Of a DNA stretch of 64,000 nucleotides, positions 52,558-60,557 are shown in pieces. Source of the stretch: Novosphingobium malaysiense (lineage in GTDB: Bacteria > Pseudomonadota > Alphaproteobacteria > Sphingomonadales > Sphingomonadaceae); NCBI RefSeq assembly GCF_000802225.1, contig NZ_JTDI01000005.1:372001-436000 (forward strand). The letters are read 5' to 3'. How positions within the stretch are numbered: position 1 is the stretch's first letter; every line of letters starts with the position of its first letter. The translations under genes and the position numbers were made by a program. Under the pieces are notes generated by a model that saw nothing but the letters and a program-made list of their open reading frames with translations, ran no database searches and was not told the origin of the DNA.

Positions 52558-53541
52558 TTGTCTACCAACACCTATGTGCCTGATGGGCCGACCAAGCTTG
52601 AAATGTTCCGCAAGATGGCACTTCTCAAGGCCAACGACGAGCGCAGCCGCAAGGTTATCACCACAGGGCGGCTCATTATGCCTTATTATTCTTACCGCGG
52701 GCAGGAGGCGATTCCTGCCGCGATGGGAGTCGTGCTGAAGGATACGGATTATCTCTGCACGATCTACCGGGGCATTCACGACATGCTTGCCAAGGGATTG
52801 CCGCTCAAGTCGCTCTGGGCCGAAATTGCTGGCCGGGTTGAGGGGACCTGCAAGGGTAAGGGTGGGCCTATGCACCTGACCGATGTCGAGCACGGCGTCA
52901 TGGTTACCACGGGTATCGTCGGTGCCTCAATGCCAATTGCAAATGGTCTTGCCTGGGCGTCGCAGCTTCGCGGCGAAGACCGCGTCGCCGTGGCCACATT
53001 CGGCGATGCTGCGTCCAACATCGGTGCTTTCCATGAGGCGTTGAACTTGGCGTCAGTCTGGAAGCTTCCGACAATCTTCGTGTGCCAGAACAATCTTTGG
53101 GGTGAACATACGGCCTACGAAAAATCAACGAGCGCCAAACGCATCGCGGATCGCGCCGCAGCTTATTGCATGCCGGGCATTTGTGTTGATGGGAACGATC
53201 CAGTCGAACTTTATGGGGCTTTCTGTGAAGCCGTTGCCCGTGCACGCGCAGGAGAGGGGCCGACATTGATCGAGGCCGTTACCTTCCGTTTTCAGGGGCA
53301 TGTTTTCGGTGATGCCAGCGGCTACATTCCGAAGGAGGAGATGGAAGCAGCCAAGGCCAGGGATCCCTATCCCTTGTTCCGGGCGCGCCTGATTGCCGAG
53401 GCGATTGCGACCGAAGAGGAACTTTCCGCGATCGAGGCCGCGCATGAAGCGTCGCTGGATGAAGCAGTGGAATTTGCTCTCGCCTCTCCTTTTCCCGCCG
53501 CTGAAGAGGCGTGCACTGACGTTTACGGAGAAGTCGCATGA
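52558..53541 (+). CDS. 2-oxoacid/acetoin dehydrogenase E1 alpha-like subunit
   Basis: A 327-residue thiamine-diphosphate enzyme subunit. No ATG fits; TTG 52558 (MSTNTYVPDG) follows AGGAG and GGGAGGG. The ThDP motif is GDAASNIGAFHEAL (149 onward) to NN at 178-179 (VCQNNLWG). CKGKGGPMHLTD recalls the acetoin-dehydrogenase type, and a branched-chain-like C-terminal helix follows. Its stop overlaps the E1 beta start. It decarboxylates a 2-oxoacid or cleaves a 1,2-dicarbonyl-type substrate with the beta subunit. No E2 (lipoyl) or E3 gene lies in the window, which is unusual for a complete complex. Confidence 0.9.
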   Translation: MSTNTYVPDGPTKLEMFRKMALLKANDERSRKVITTGRLIMPYYSYRGQEAIPAAMGVVLKDTDYLCTIYRGIHDMLAKGLPLKSLWAEIAGRVEGTCKGKGGPMHLTDVEHGVMVTTGIVGASMPIANGLAWASQLRGEDRVAVATFGDAASNIGAFHEALNLASVWKLPTIFVCQNNLWGEHTAYEKSTSAKRIADRAAAYCMPGICVDGNDPVELYGAFCEAVARARAGEGPTLIEAVTFRFQGHVFGDASGYIPKEEMEAAKARDPYPLFRARLIAEAIATEEELSAIEAAHEASLDEAVEFALASPFPAAEEACTDVYGEVA

Positions 53542-54527
53542 GTGCGCAGATCACGGTGTTGCAGGCCTACAACCAGGCCCTATCGGATGCCATGAGCGAT
53601 GATGATCAGGTGCTGGTGCTCGGCGAGGATATCGCCGACCCCGAGGAAGGTGGCGTGGTTGGCCTGACAAAGGGGTTGTCCACCAAGTTTGGCGAGCTCC
53701 GGGTGCGCACCACGCCGATTTCGGAGGAAGCGATCATCGGTGCTGCGGTGGGCGCGAGTCTCGTCGGCTTCCGGCCGGTTGCCGAGATCATGCTGATGAA
53801 TTTCACCACCGTGGCAATGGACATGATCGTCAACCACGCCGCCAAATTGCGCTACATGTCTGGCGGGCAGACGCATTGTCCGTTGGTAATCCGGACGATG
53901 ACCGGGGCGGGGATGTCCACCGGTGGGCAACATTCCGACTATTACGAGGCATGGTTCGCGCACACTCCGGGCATGAAGGTGGTCTGCCCCAGCACCACCG
54001 AGGATGCCTACGGGCTTCTGCGCAGTGCTATCGATGATCCGGATCCGGTCATGGTCGTCGAGAACATGCCTATCTACTGGACCAAGGGGCCAAAGCCGGA
54101 AGCCGGTCACCGGGTTCCGCTCGGCAAAGCGAATATCCTCTCGCCGGGCACTGATATCACCATTGTCTCCTATTCGCGCACAGTTCTGGAAGCTCTCGGC
54201 GCGCTTCAGGCCATTAGTGGCGCTGGGGTGAGCGCGGAGATCATCGATCTGCGGACAGTACAGCCGTGGGATCAGGAGGCCGTGCTTGCTTCCGTCGAAA
54301 AGACCGGGCGCCTGCTCATCGCGCACGAGGCTGTCGTTCCCTTCGGCTGCGGTGCGGAAATTGCGGCCGTGGTGCAGGATCAGTTGTTCGGTAAACTCAA
54401 GGCGCCGGTGAAGCGCCTGGGGGCATCGTTCAATCCGGTACCTTTCTCAAAGCCGCTGGAAACAGCTCACATGACAGATGCTGCGAAGATTGCCGCTGCG
54501 GCGATAGCCCTCGTCAAGGGTGAGTGA
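53538..54527 (+). CDS. 2-oxoacid/acetoin dehydrogenase E1 beta-like subunit
   Basis: A 329-residue protein coupled to E1 alpha by ATGA. The transketolase-type pyrimidine domain is seen in VLVLGEDIADPEEGGVVGLTKGLSTKFGELRVRTTPISEEAIIGAAVGASLVGFRPVAEIML, with the conserved Glu of TPISE. PLVIRTMTGAGMSTGGQHSDYYEAW is the family substrate-loop region. The C-terminal transketolase domain has ISAEIIDLRTVQPWD-type (VSAEIIDLRTVQPWDQEA) and AHEAVVPFGCGAEI. It completes the ThDP heterotetramer. A strong terminator follows at 54606, so the pair forms its own unit. Confidence 0.92.
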   Translation: MSAQITVLQAYNQALSDAMSDDDQVLVLGEDIADPEEGGVVGLTKGLSTKFGELRVRTTPISEEAIIGAAVGASLVGFRPVAEIMLMNFTTVAMDMIVNHAAKLRYMSGGQTHCPLVIRTMTGAGMSTGGQHSDYYEAWFAHTPGMKVVCPSTTEDAYGLLRSAIDDPDPVMVVENMPIYWTKGPKPEAGHRVPLGKANILSPGTDITIVSYSRTVLEALGALQAISGAGVSAEIIDLRTVQPWDQEAVLASVEKTGRLLIAHEAVVPFGCGAEIAAVVQDQLFGKLKAPVKRLGASFNPVPFSKPLETAHMTDAAKIAAAAIALVKGE

Positions 54528-54605
54528 TCTTGCCCGACGAGGCTGGAATTTCCGCGCGGCGCTGACGCCGCCGGATTTGCATTGATCTCCACCGGGATGC
54601 ATGCC

Positions 54606-54640
54606 GGGCGGCTGCTTTTGGGCAGCCGCCCATTTTTTTT
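54606..54640 (+). terminator. Rho-independent terminator after E1 beta
   Basis: GGGCGGCTGC / GCAGCCGCCC stem (10 bp), a six-base loop, then eight T residues. It starts 79 bases after the E1 beta stop. Confidence 0.92.
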
Positions 54641-54686
54641 CGGTAGAGTTTCACCGATTGCTGCGAGCATTGAAGATTCTCAAATT

Positions 54687-54703
54687 TGAAATTTGATTAA
54701 AAT
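54687..54703. promoter_or_regulatory. AT-rich element TGAAATTTGATTAAAAT
   Basis: It differs from the element at 46488-46504 by one base. The palindrome TCAAATTTGA overlaps its left end (54680-54689). It ends 88 bases upstream of the Rieske oxygenase 2 start codon. Confidence 0.6.
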
Positions 54704-54791
54704 CATATCTGACGATCAGGCCGATGCCGCACTGTGCTGCCCGTTGGTTCCCATCGCAAGGGGAATCCCGAGGCAGGGAAAGGATTGCGAC

Positions 54792-56228
54792 ATGGCAACA
54801 TATGCAGACATCGAAGTAAGGCCGGGCAAGCGGCTCGAAACTGAAAGGTGGGACGGCCCGACGTATCAGGACGTCCTCGATACCGATGACCGATTCCAGC
54901 ATACCTCGTCTATTGTGCGTGAACATCGCGTGGTGGATCTGGGCACAGAGCCGGTCAGCGCAAAGCGCTATACCGACCCTGCCTTCTTCGCGAAGGAAGT
55001 GGAGCACGTCTTCCTCAAGACTTGGCAATATGCCTGTCGCGAGGAGGAAATCCCGGAAACCGGCGATACCTATCTGTTTGACTTGGTGCAGCGCCCCTTG
55101 CTGGTTGTGCGTCAGCGTGACGGATCGGTGCGGGCGTTCGAGAATATCTGCCTCCACCGCGGCCGCAAGCTCGTCGATCATGGCGGCTGCAGGACGAACT
55201 TCTGGTGCCCTTATCACGGTTTCACCTGGAACATTGACGGCAGCTTCGAGCCGGGGCCGGTCGCCTGGGACTTTCCGTCGATCGAACCTGAAAAGTTCGG
55301 TCTAAAGGAAGTCCAGGTCGCTCGATGGGGCGGCTTCGTGTTCGTGAACTACGATCCGCATTGCGCCCCGTTCGAGGACGTCGCCGCCCCGCTTCCGCGC
55401 CACATGGATTATTGGATGATCGACGACGTCTACAAGGCGGCGCATGTCGGCAAGGTGCTGAATGCGAACTGGAAGGTGGTACAGGAAGCGTTCCTGGAAA
55501 ATCATCACGTTGGAGTGACGCACCCGCAGGTCTCGCCCTATACGCCCGATGCCAACGCGCAGTATGACATTTTGTCGGACCATGTTACCCGCGCCGTTTC
55601 CTACCACGGTATTCCCGGCCTGCTTTATGATGGCCCGCCACTTTCTCCGGCAGAGATCCTAGATCTGGCGATGAAGAACGGCAACAAGGCCGGCAAGCCA
55701 GCAGGGCTGGAGTTCGGGCCGGAAATGACCGAACGCCACTTCCTCGCGATGACTGGCCGCAAGAACTTGTCCGAGCGGACCGGCCGGGACCTGAGTAACC
55801 GCTGCGATGCCGATTTCACCGACGGCTTCTCGCATGATCTGTTTCCCAACTTCCATATTTGGGGCAGTCTTGCCACCAAGATCTCCTATCGGTTCCGTCC
55901 GGTCGGGCTCGATCACGAGAAGTGCCTGATGGAAGTCTTCTTGTACAAGCTGGCCCCACTGAACGAGGCACCTCCGCCACCCGCAGAATTGCGGATGCTG
56001 GAACCGGACGAGCCATGGTCGGTGGCAACCGACGTGCTCGGGTATTTATCCGGTGTCTACGATCAGGACGAGTCCAATATCCCGTTCGTGCAGGAGGGCT
56101 TGCGTGCGCTTGGTGAGGGACCGGTCCACTTCGGACGCTATTCCGAAATCCGCTGCCGCAACCTGCACCGGATGATCGATCGCTACATCGCACAGGGCGA
56201 GGTGCCAGCCAGCGTGGCCGCCGGTTGA
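54792..56228 (+). CDS. Rieske [2Fe-2S] ring-hydroxylating oxygenase, alpha subunit (copy 2)
   Basis: A 478-residue protein from ATG 54792 with AAAGGA upstream. The Rieske ligands are Cys120, His122 (NICLHRGRK) and Cys139, His142 (CPYHGF). The mononuclear iron site is probably His239 and His244 in FLENHHVGVTHPQ. The protein is only distantly similar to the copy at 44972, although it shares the same general design. No beta subunit, reductase or ferredoxin is adjacent. The gene is followed 46 bases later by an amidohydrolase on the same strand, which suggests hydroxylation followed by decarboxylation or hydrolysis of the same intermediate. Confidence 0.93.
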   Translation: MATYADIEVRPGKRLETERWDGPTYQDVLDTDDRFQHTSSIVREHRVVDLGTEPVSAKRYTDPAFFAKEVEHVFLKTWQYACREEEIPETGDTYLFDLVQRPLLVVRQRDGSVRAFENICLHRGRKLVDHGGCRTNFWCPYHGFTWNIDGSFEPGPVAWDFPSIEPEKFGLKEVQVARWGGFVFVNYDPHCAPFEDVAAPLPRHMDYWMIDDVYKAAHVGKVLNANWKVVQEAFLENHHVGVTHPQVSPYTPDANAQYDILSDHVTRAVSYHGIPGLLYDGPPLSPAEILDLAMKNGNKAGKPAGLEFGPEMTERHFLAMTGRKNLSERTGRDLSNRCDADFTDGFSHDLFPNFHIWGSLATKISYRFRPVGLDHEKCLMEVFLYKLAPLNEAPPPPAELRMLEPDEPWSVATDVLGYLSGVYDQDESNIPFVQEGLRALGEGPVHFGRYSEIRCRNLHRMIDRYIAQGEVPASVAAG

Positions 56229-56274
56229 AATTTGACCTCAGGATTTCTGCTCTTTGATTGGGAAGGATTGAACT

Positions 56275-57588
56275 ATGCAAATGAACGACATGGTGCTCAT
56301 CAGCGTTGACGATCACATCATCGAGCCGCCGGACATGTTTGAAACGCAGCTGAAGGGCGATGTCCTTGCTAGCGCGCCGCAACACAAGGAAACGCCGGAC
56401 GGCACTAACTACTGGGAATACCAGGGGATGATTATTCCCTATGTCGGAATCGGCGCTGTAACGGGAAGGCCGCCCGAGGAATACGGGATGGAGCCCACCA
56501 ACCTCGCGCAGCATCGCCGCGGGCATTGGGACGTCCATGCGCGCATTGCCGATATGGATGTGAACGGTATCGCCGCTTCGCTGAACTATCCACAGATGGC
56601 GGGTTTCGATGGCGGACTGTTCCAGAAGGCCAAGGACAAGGATGCGGCCCTCATCCACCTTCGTGCCTATAACGACTGGCATCTGGATGTGTGGTGCGGG
56701 GCCTATCCTGGACGCATGATCCCCAACGCCCTGCTGCCGACCTGGAACATGGAAGAGACCGTGGCAGAGATAAAGCGGCAGGCCGCCAAGGGTGTCACGT
56801 CTGTCAGCCTCAATGATAATCCCACCAAGGCCGGTTTGCCTAGTATTCACAACGAGTACTGGAATCCCATGTTCAAGGCTCTGGCCGATCATGACATGGT
56901 GATCAACCTGCACATTGGTGCGGGCAATCCGGCGCCGCATGCGTCGGACGAGACGCCGATCGAGGCGTGGATCACGACCATGCCGATGTCAGTGAATGTG
57001 GGCATGGCCGACTGGCTCTATCTCAAGGCCCTGCGGGACTATCCGACGCTCAAGATCTGCGTCTCGGAAGGCGGGCTGGGTTGGGTGCCCTACCTCATGG
57101 AACGTGCCGATTATGCAAACTGGCGGCACAAGGCCTGGACGCACATCGATTTCGGTAACGACAAGCCGAGCGACATCTTCAAGCGTCACTTCATGATCTG
57201 CTTCGTGGACGACATCTTCGGCCTGAAGCATCTCGAGGATCTGAACGAGGACATGGTCGCCTATGAATGCGACTATCCGCATTCCGATTGTCTGTGGCCT
57301 GAAGTGCCGGAATACCTGTGGCGTTCGGTCAAGCACCTCACCGACGTGCAGATTGACAAGATTACCCACGGTAACGTCATGAGGCATTACAACTTCGACC
57401 TGTTCTCGCACTTCAAGCGCGAGGAGATCACTGTTGGTGCGCTGCGCGAGAAGGCGCGTCTGGCGGGGGTCGATACCACCCCGGTATCCTACGGCGGAGT
57501 CAAGCCGACAGAGAACCCGCGGGTTGTCACTTCCGGCGATATTGCCCGGATGGTCATGTCGCAACAAAAGGCCGAGGAACCGGCCTGA
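56275..57588 (+). CDS. ACMSD-like amidohydrolase (amidohydrolase-2 family)
   Basis: A 437-residue metal-dependent TIM-barrel protein. MVLISVDDHIIEPPDMFET carries a D-x-H form of the first metal motif. Later motifs are HIGAGNPAPHASDETP (metal His), CVSEGGLGWVPYLMERADYA, and the late Asp motif YECDYPHSDCLWPE. This type (~400 residues with SVDDHIIEPP) is frequent in mycobacterial and sphingomonad clusters and is related to amino-carboxymuconate-semialdehyde decarboxylase. It probably performs decarboxylation or C-C hydrolysis. It is co-directional with Rieske oxygenase 2, and two terminators follow it. Confidence 0.9.
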   Translation: MQMNDMVLISVDDHIIEPPDMFETQLKGDVLASAPQHKETPDGTNYWEYQGMIIPYVGIGAVTGRPPEEYGMEPTNLAQHRRGHWDVHARIADMDVNGIAASLNYPQMAGFDGGLFQKAKDKDAALIHLRAYNDWHLDVWCGAYPGRMIPNALLPTWNMEETVAEIKRQAAKGVTSVSLNDNPTKAGLPSIHNEYWNPMFKALADHDMVINLHIGAGNPAPHASDETPIEAWITTMPMSVNVGMADWLYLKALRDYPTLKICVSEGGLGWVPYLMERADYANWRHKAWTHIDFGNDKPSDIFKRHFMICFVDDIFGLKHLEDLNEDMVAYECDYPHSDCLWPEVPEYLWRSVKHLTDVQIDKITHGNVMRHYNFDLFSHFKREEITVGALREKARLAGVDTTPVSYGGVKPTENPRVVTSGDIARMVMSQQKAEEPA

Positions 57589-57597
57589 AGCAAATGA

Positions 57598-57627
57598 CCG
57601 GGAGCAGCCAGAACTGCTCCCGGGTTT
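57598..57627 (+). terminator. hairpin terminator after the amidohydrolase
   Basis: A 10-bp stem CCGGGAGCAG / CTGCTCCCGG followed by GTTT, starting nine bases after the amidohydrolase stop. Confidence 0.7.
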
Positions 57628-57628
57628 C

Positions 57629-57676
57629 CACAACGAAACAGGGGCCGTCCACCAGGACGGCCCCTGTTTCGTTGTG
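57629..57676. terminator. 22-bp perfect hairpin, bidirectional terminator
   Basis: CACAACGAAACAGGGGCCGTCC pairs perfectly with its reverse complement around an ACCA loop. It lies between the convergent amidohydrolase and P450 genes. GTTTCGTTGTG gives a partial T-rich exit on both strands. Confidence 0.75.
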
Positions 57677-57714
57677 CAGGCCGATGGTATTTCCCGGCTA
57701 GCCCGTTGCCTAAT

Positions 57715-58992
57715 TTACCAGACCAATGGGACCTTGTCCGGCCCAATGACACCGCCCGCCTTGTATTCTATCTTCTCGCCGGGCTTGATCGAAAATTTCG
57801 GGATACGGCGGAGCCATTCCTGAAGCGCGGTTTTGACTTCCATGCGGGCAAGATGGCCGCCCATGCAGCTGTGCACCCCGACTGTGAACGCCAGCGTGGT
57901 CTTGCGCGGACGATCGAAATCGACTGTCAGGGGATCGGGAAACACGTCCGGATCGAAGTTGGCCACCGGTAGCAGCGTGTTCACCCGATCGCCCGCCTTG
58001 ATCTGAACGCCGCCGATTTCGATGTCCTTCATCACGAAGCGCGTGGAGGCCTGGACGACGGAGAAGCGGCGAAGCAGCTCTTCGATGATCTTGTCGATGT
58101 CCGTGTCGGGACGGTCGATGATTTCCTGCACGCGGTCGGGGTTCTGGGCAAGCCATGCCCAGATATTGTTGAGCGTGGCGTAGACAGTGTCCAGTCCCCC
58201 CAGAAACAGGAAGCAGACGAAGCCGAACGCTTCCTTGTCGGATATTTTGCGGCCATCGATTTCGGCGTGGGCGATCAGGCTGATCACGCCATCATCCGGA
58301 TTCCGCTTCTTTTCCTCGATGGCACCAGTGAGGTATTCCACTGCCTTGGCAAGGGCAGCGCCTGAGACTTCAGGCGAACCGCCGTGGATCATCTCATCGC
58401 CCCAAGAAGCGAAAGTGAAGAGCATGTCCTGAGGCAGGCCCATGATGTCGAGGAAGATCGAGACGGGCAATGTCCGGCCGAATGCGAGAGTAAACTCGCA
58501 TTCGCCATCGTCGATGAACTGGTCGATCAATTCGTTGACGCGGCCACGGATCTTGCCTTCCAGCTTCTTGATACCGGCCGGCGAAAACAGTGGATCGACG
58601 ATGTTGCGGTACTTGCGGTGATGAGGAGGATCGATCTCCTGGGGGATGAAAAAGAAATAGTTCTCCTTGTCCCGGGGGAACGGCACAGCCTCCAGGTTGC
58701 GGAACGTGTCCGCATTGCGCAGCACGTGCAGGCAGTCGGCATGTTTGAGAAGACCCCAGCTGCTGCGCACAGGATCCAAACCGTAATAGACCGGCGGATA
58801 GTTGTTATGCATATCCGCCATGAATTGATAGGGGGCGGCCAGAAACTCCTGCGTGTTCAAAGGCCATTGGGTCACGACAAGTTCTGGCGGAACATGGGAG
58901 GGAAGGCCAGCGCTTGCGGGCTGGTTCGGCAGGTTGGGCGGAACCGGATTGGCCGGATCCTGCACATAGTCCTTAAAGGTTTGGTCGCTCAC
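57715..58992 (-). CDS. cytochrome P450
   Basis: A 425-residue soluble bacterial P450. The I-helix shows FLFLGGLDTVYATL (oxygen-activating Thr), the K-helix ELLRRF with the ExxR-type pair in IIEELLRRF, and the heme loop FTVGVHSCMGGHLARME with the axial Cys376. The N-terminus is proline-rich with no membrane anchor. It lies 24 bases downstream of a [2Fe-2S] ferredoxin on the same strand, so it is a class I system that still needs a ferredoxin reductase. It hydroxylates a hydrophobic substrate; the terpene, steroid or alkyl nature of that substrate cannot be decided here. Confidence 0.94.
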   Translation of the reverse strand: MSDQTFKDYVQDPANPVPPNLPNQPASAGLPSHVPPELVVTQWPLNTQEFLAAPYQFMADMHNNYPPVYYGLDPVRSSWGLLKHADCLHVLRNADTFRNLEAVPFPRDKENYFFFIPQEIDPPHHRKYRNIVDPLFSPAGIKKLEGKIRGRVNELIDQFIDDGECEFTLAFGRTLPVSIFLDIMGLPQDMLFTFASWGDEMIHGGSPEVSGAALAKAVEYLTGAIEEKKRNPDDGVISLIAHAEIDGRKISDKEAFGFVCFLFLGGLDTVYATLNNIWAWLAQNPDRVQEIIDRPDTDIDKIIEELLRRFSVVQASTRFVMKDIEIGGVQIKAGDRVNTLLPVANFDPDVFPDPLTVDFDRPRKTTLAFTVGVHSCMGGHLARMEVKTALQEWLRRIPKFSIKPGEKIEYKAGGVIGPDKVPLVW

Positions 58993-59016
58993 GATTTTAT
59001 ACTCCCGCCGGACCGG

Positions 59017-59343
59017 TCAGTATTGGGTTTCGGGCATGTGCACGACAAGACCGTCGAGCTGGGAGGTGACCTCGATCTGGCAGCTCAGGCGGCTCTCGGC
59101 CTTGACAGGTGCCGCGGCGCCTTCGAGCAGTTCTGTTTCGGCCTCGTTCTCGGGCGCGCCGACCTTCTCCCACCATGCCGGGGCGATGTAGACGTGGCAG
59201 GTGGCGCAGGAACAGGCTCCGCCGCATTCGCCTTCGATACCCGGAATGCCGTTGTAGAGCGCGCCGCGCATGACGTTTTCGCCTTCGGCAACATCGACAG
59301 TGTGCTCGGTTCCATTTGATTCAATGTAGGTTACTTTCGGCAT
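59017..59343 (-). CDS. [2Fe-2S] ferredoxin (adrenodoxin/putidaredoxin type)
   Basis: A 108-residue electron carrier. The ligands are Cys40, Cys46, Cys49 and Cys88 (CGGACSCATC then RLSCQIEV), the vertebrate-type C-x5-C-x2-C...C pattern; Cys44 is extra. MPKVTYIESNGTEHTVDVAEG forms the first strands, and DGLVVHMPETQY the end with the typical hydrophobic-P motif. It starts the ferredoxin-P450 operon and delivers electrons to the P450, and possibly also to the two Rieske oxygenases. No cognate NAD(P)H-ferredoxin reductase is seen in the window. Confidence 0.94.
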   Translation of the reverse strand: MPKVTYIESNGTEHTVDVAEGENVMRGALYNGIPGIEGECGGACSCATCHVYIAPAWWEKVGAPENEAETELLEGAAAPVKAESRLSCQIEVTSQLDGLVVHMPETQY

Positions 59344-59742
59344 CGCTCTCTCGTCGTTTGGGCACGGCCCTGAATTTTCTCAACTCCGCCACGACCACTG
59401 GAAAATCAGCAGGCCGGGCGGCATTCGCGGACATCGGGCGTCAAGATTGTTGCGCAGTGGTATTGCGGCAAGCCTTGACCAATATCAATGTTCTCCATGT
59501 CCGTCCGCAATCCGGGAACGCTTGGCCGGTCATGCACTGGCCCGGGGTTCGTTTCGCAGTGCCATCTTCATCGGTGATGGTGGGTTAGATTATTTTGAAA
59601 TGAAATTCAACATTTCTCGAGGTGCGCAAAGGGGGAAAATTTTAATTGGCATTAGAAGATTCGGGCTCTAGTCCTTGCCTCATGTTTGTGCGGCCGGATT
59701 GGTGCCGCGCGGTGTGCAAGAGCCAGTGAAAGCGGGATAGTG
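59344..59742. other. divergent promoter region between ferredoxin and SDR
   Basis: 399 bases without a gene. It contains the TTGAAATGAAATTCAA element at 59595. No other repeat or RNA signal was recognised. Confidence 0.5.
59595..59610. promoter_or_regulatory. element TTGAAATGAAATTCAA
   Basis: An exact 16-base copy of the element at 31088-31103, again an inverted repeat TTGAA-N6-TTCAA. It lies 132 bases before the SDR start and about 250 bases before the ferredoxin start, so it could serve both operons. Confidence 0.6.
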
Positions 59743-60498
59743 ATGGGAAAGGTCGTCGTAGTTACCGGAGCCGGGCAGGGGCTTGGCCGGGCGTTATCGC
59801 AGGCATTTGCCGAACGCGGGGACAGTGTCGTGATGCTCGGCCGCACCCTGTCGAAGGTGCAGGAAGCGGCAGGCCAGATCGATGGCGCCGCAATGGCGGT
59901 GCAATGCGATGTGTCGTCTCCGGAATCCGTTACTGCCGCATTCGCCGAGATCGCCAAGAGCCATGGCGGCATCGATGTTCTGATCAATAATGCGGCAACC
60001 TATGAACCTTGCACGGTGGCAGAAGCCACTGACAGCCAGATCTACTCCATGATCAATACCAATCTGATCGGGCCGATCCTGTGCTGCCGGTCGGCCATTC
60101 CGATGCTGAACGAAGGGGCCAGCATCATCAATGTAAGCAGTGAATCGGTCGAAATGCCGTTTGCGATGCTTTCGCTCTATCAGACGTCAAAAGCCGGACT
60201 GGAGCGGTTTTCCAAGTCTCTTGCCGATGAACTCGAGGAAATGGGTGTGCGCGTGACGACTGTCCGGGCGGGGTCGATGACGGAAGAAGGAAAGGCTCCG
60301 CCAAACTGGCAGCCCGAAACCGCAATGCGGTTCGTGGAAGCATGCCAGAAGCGCGGCCTAGCGGATGTCATGGGCTTCGCCAGCGAACTTTCATCGGTCG
60401 TTGGCACGTTCACGGCTCTGGCCGACTTGCCTTCGGATCTTACGGTCAAGGCGATTTCGATCGGTGCAAGGCGCCCGCTTTCCGGCAACCCTGGCTGA
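59743..60498 (+). CDS. short-chain dehydrogenase/reductase (SDR)
   Basis: A 251-residue SDR. ATG 59743 gives MGKVVVVTGAGQGLGRALSQAFAERG; GCGGGA lies upstream. VLINNAATYEP is the NNAG motif, the Ser is in INVSSESVEMPF, and LYQTSKAGLERFSKSL carries Tyr-x3-Lys. It is the first gene of a three-gene operon with a thiolase and an amidohydrolase, divergent from the ferredoxin-P450 operon. It probably oxidises the hydroxyl group introduced by the P450 or forms the beta-keto acid that the thiolase uses (inference). Confidence 0.9.
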   Translation: MGKVVVVTGAGQGLGRALSQAFAERGDSVVMLGRTLSKVQEAAGQIDGAAMAVQCDVSSPESVTAAFAEIAKSHGGIDVLINNAATYEPCTVAEATDSQIYSMINTNLIGPILCCRSAIPMLNEGASIINVSSESVEMPFAMLSLYQTSKAGLERFSKSLADELEEMGVRVTTVRAGSMTEEGKAPPNWQPETAMRFVEACQKRGLADVMGFASELSSVVGTFTALADLPSDLTVKAISIGARRPLSGNPG

Positions 60499-60557
60499 TC
60501 CGGGATTGAACGCAATTGCAGGCTGGCAGGCTTGCGGATGAATACGAGGAAGCTGCT

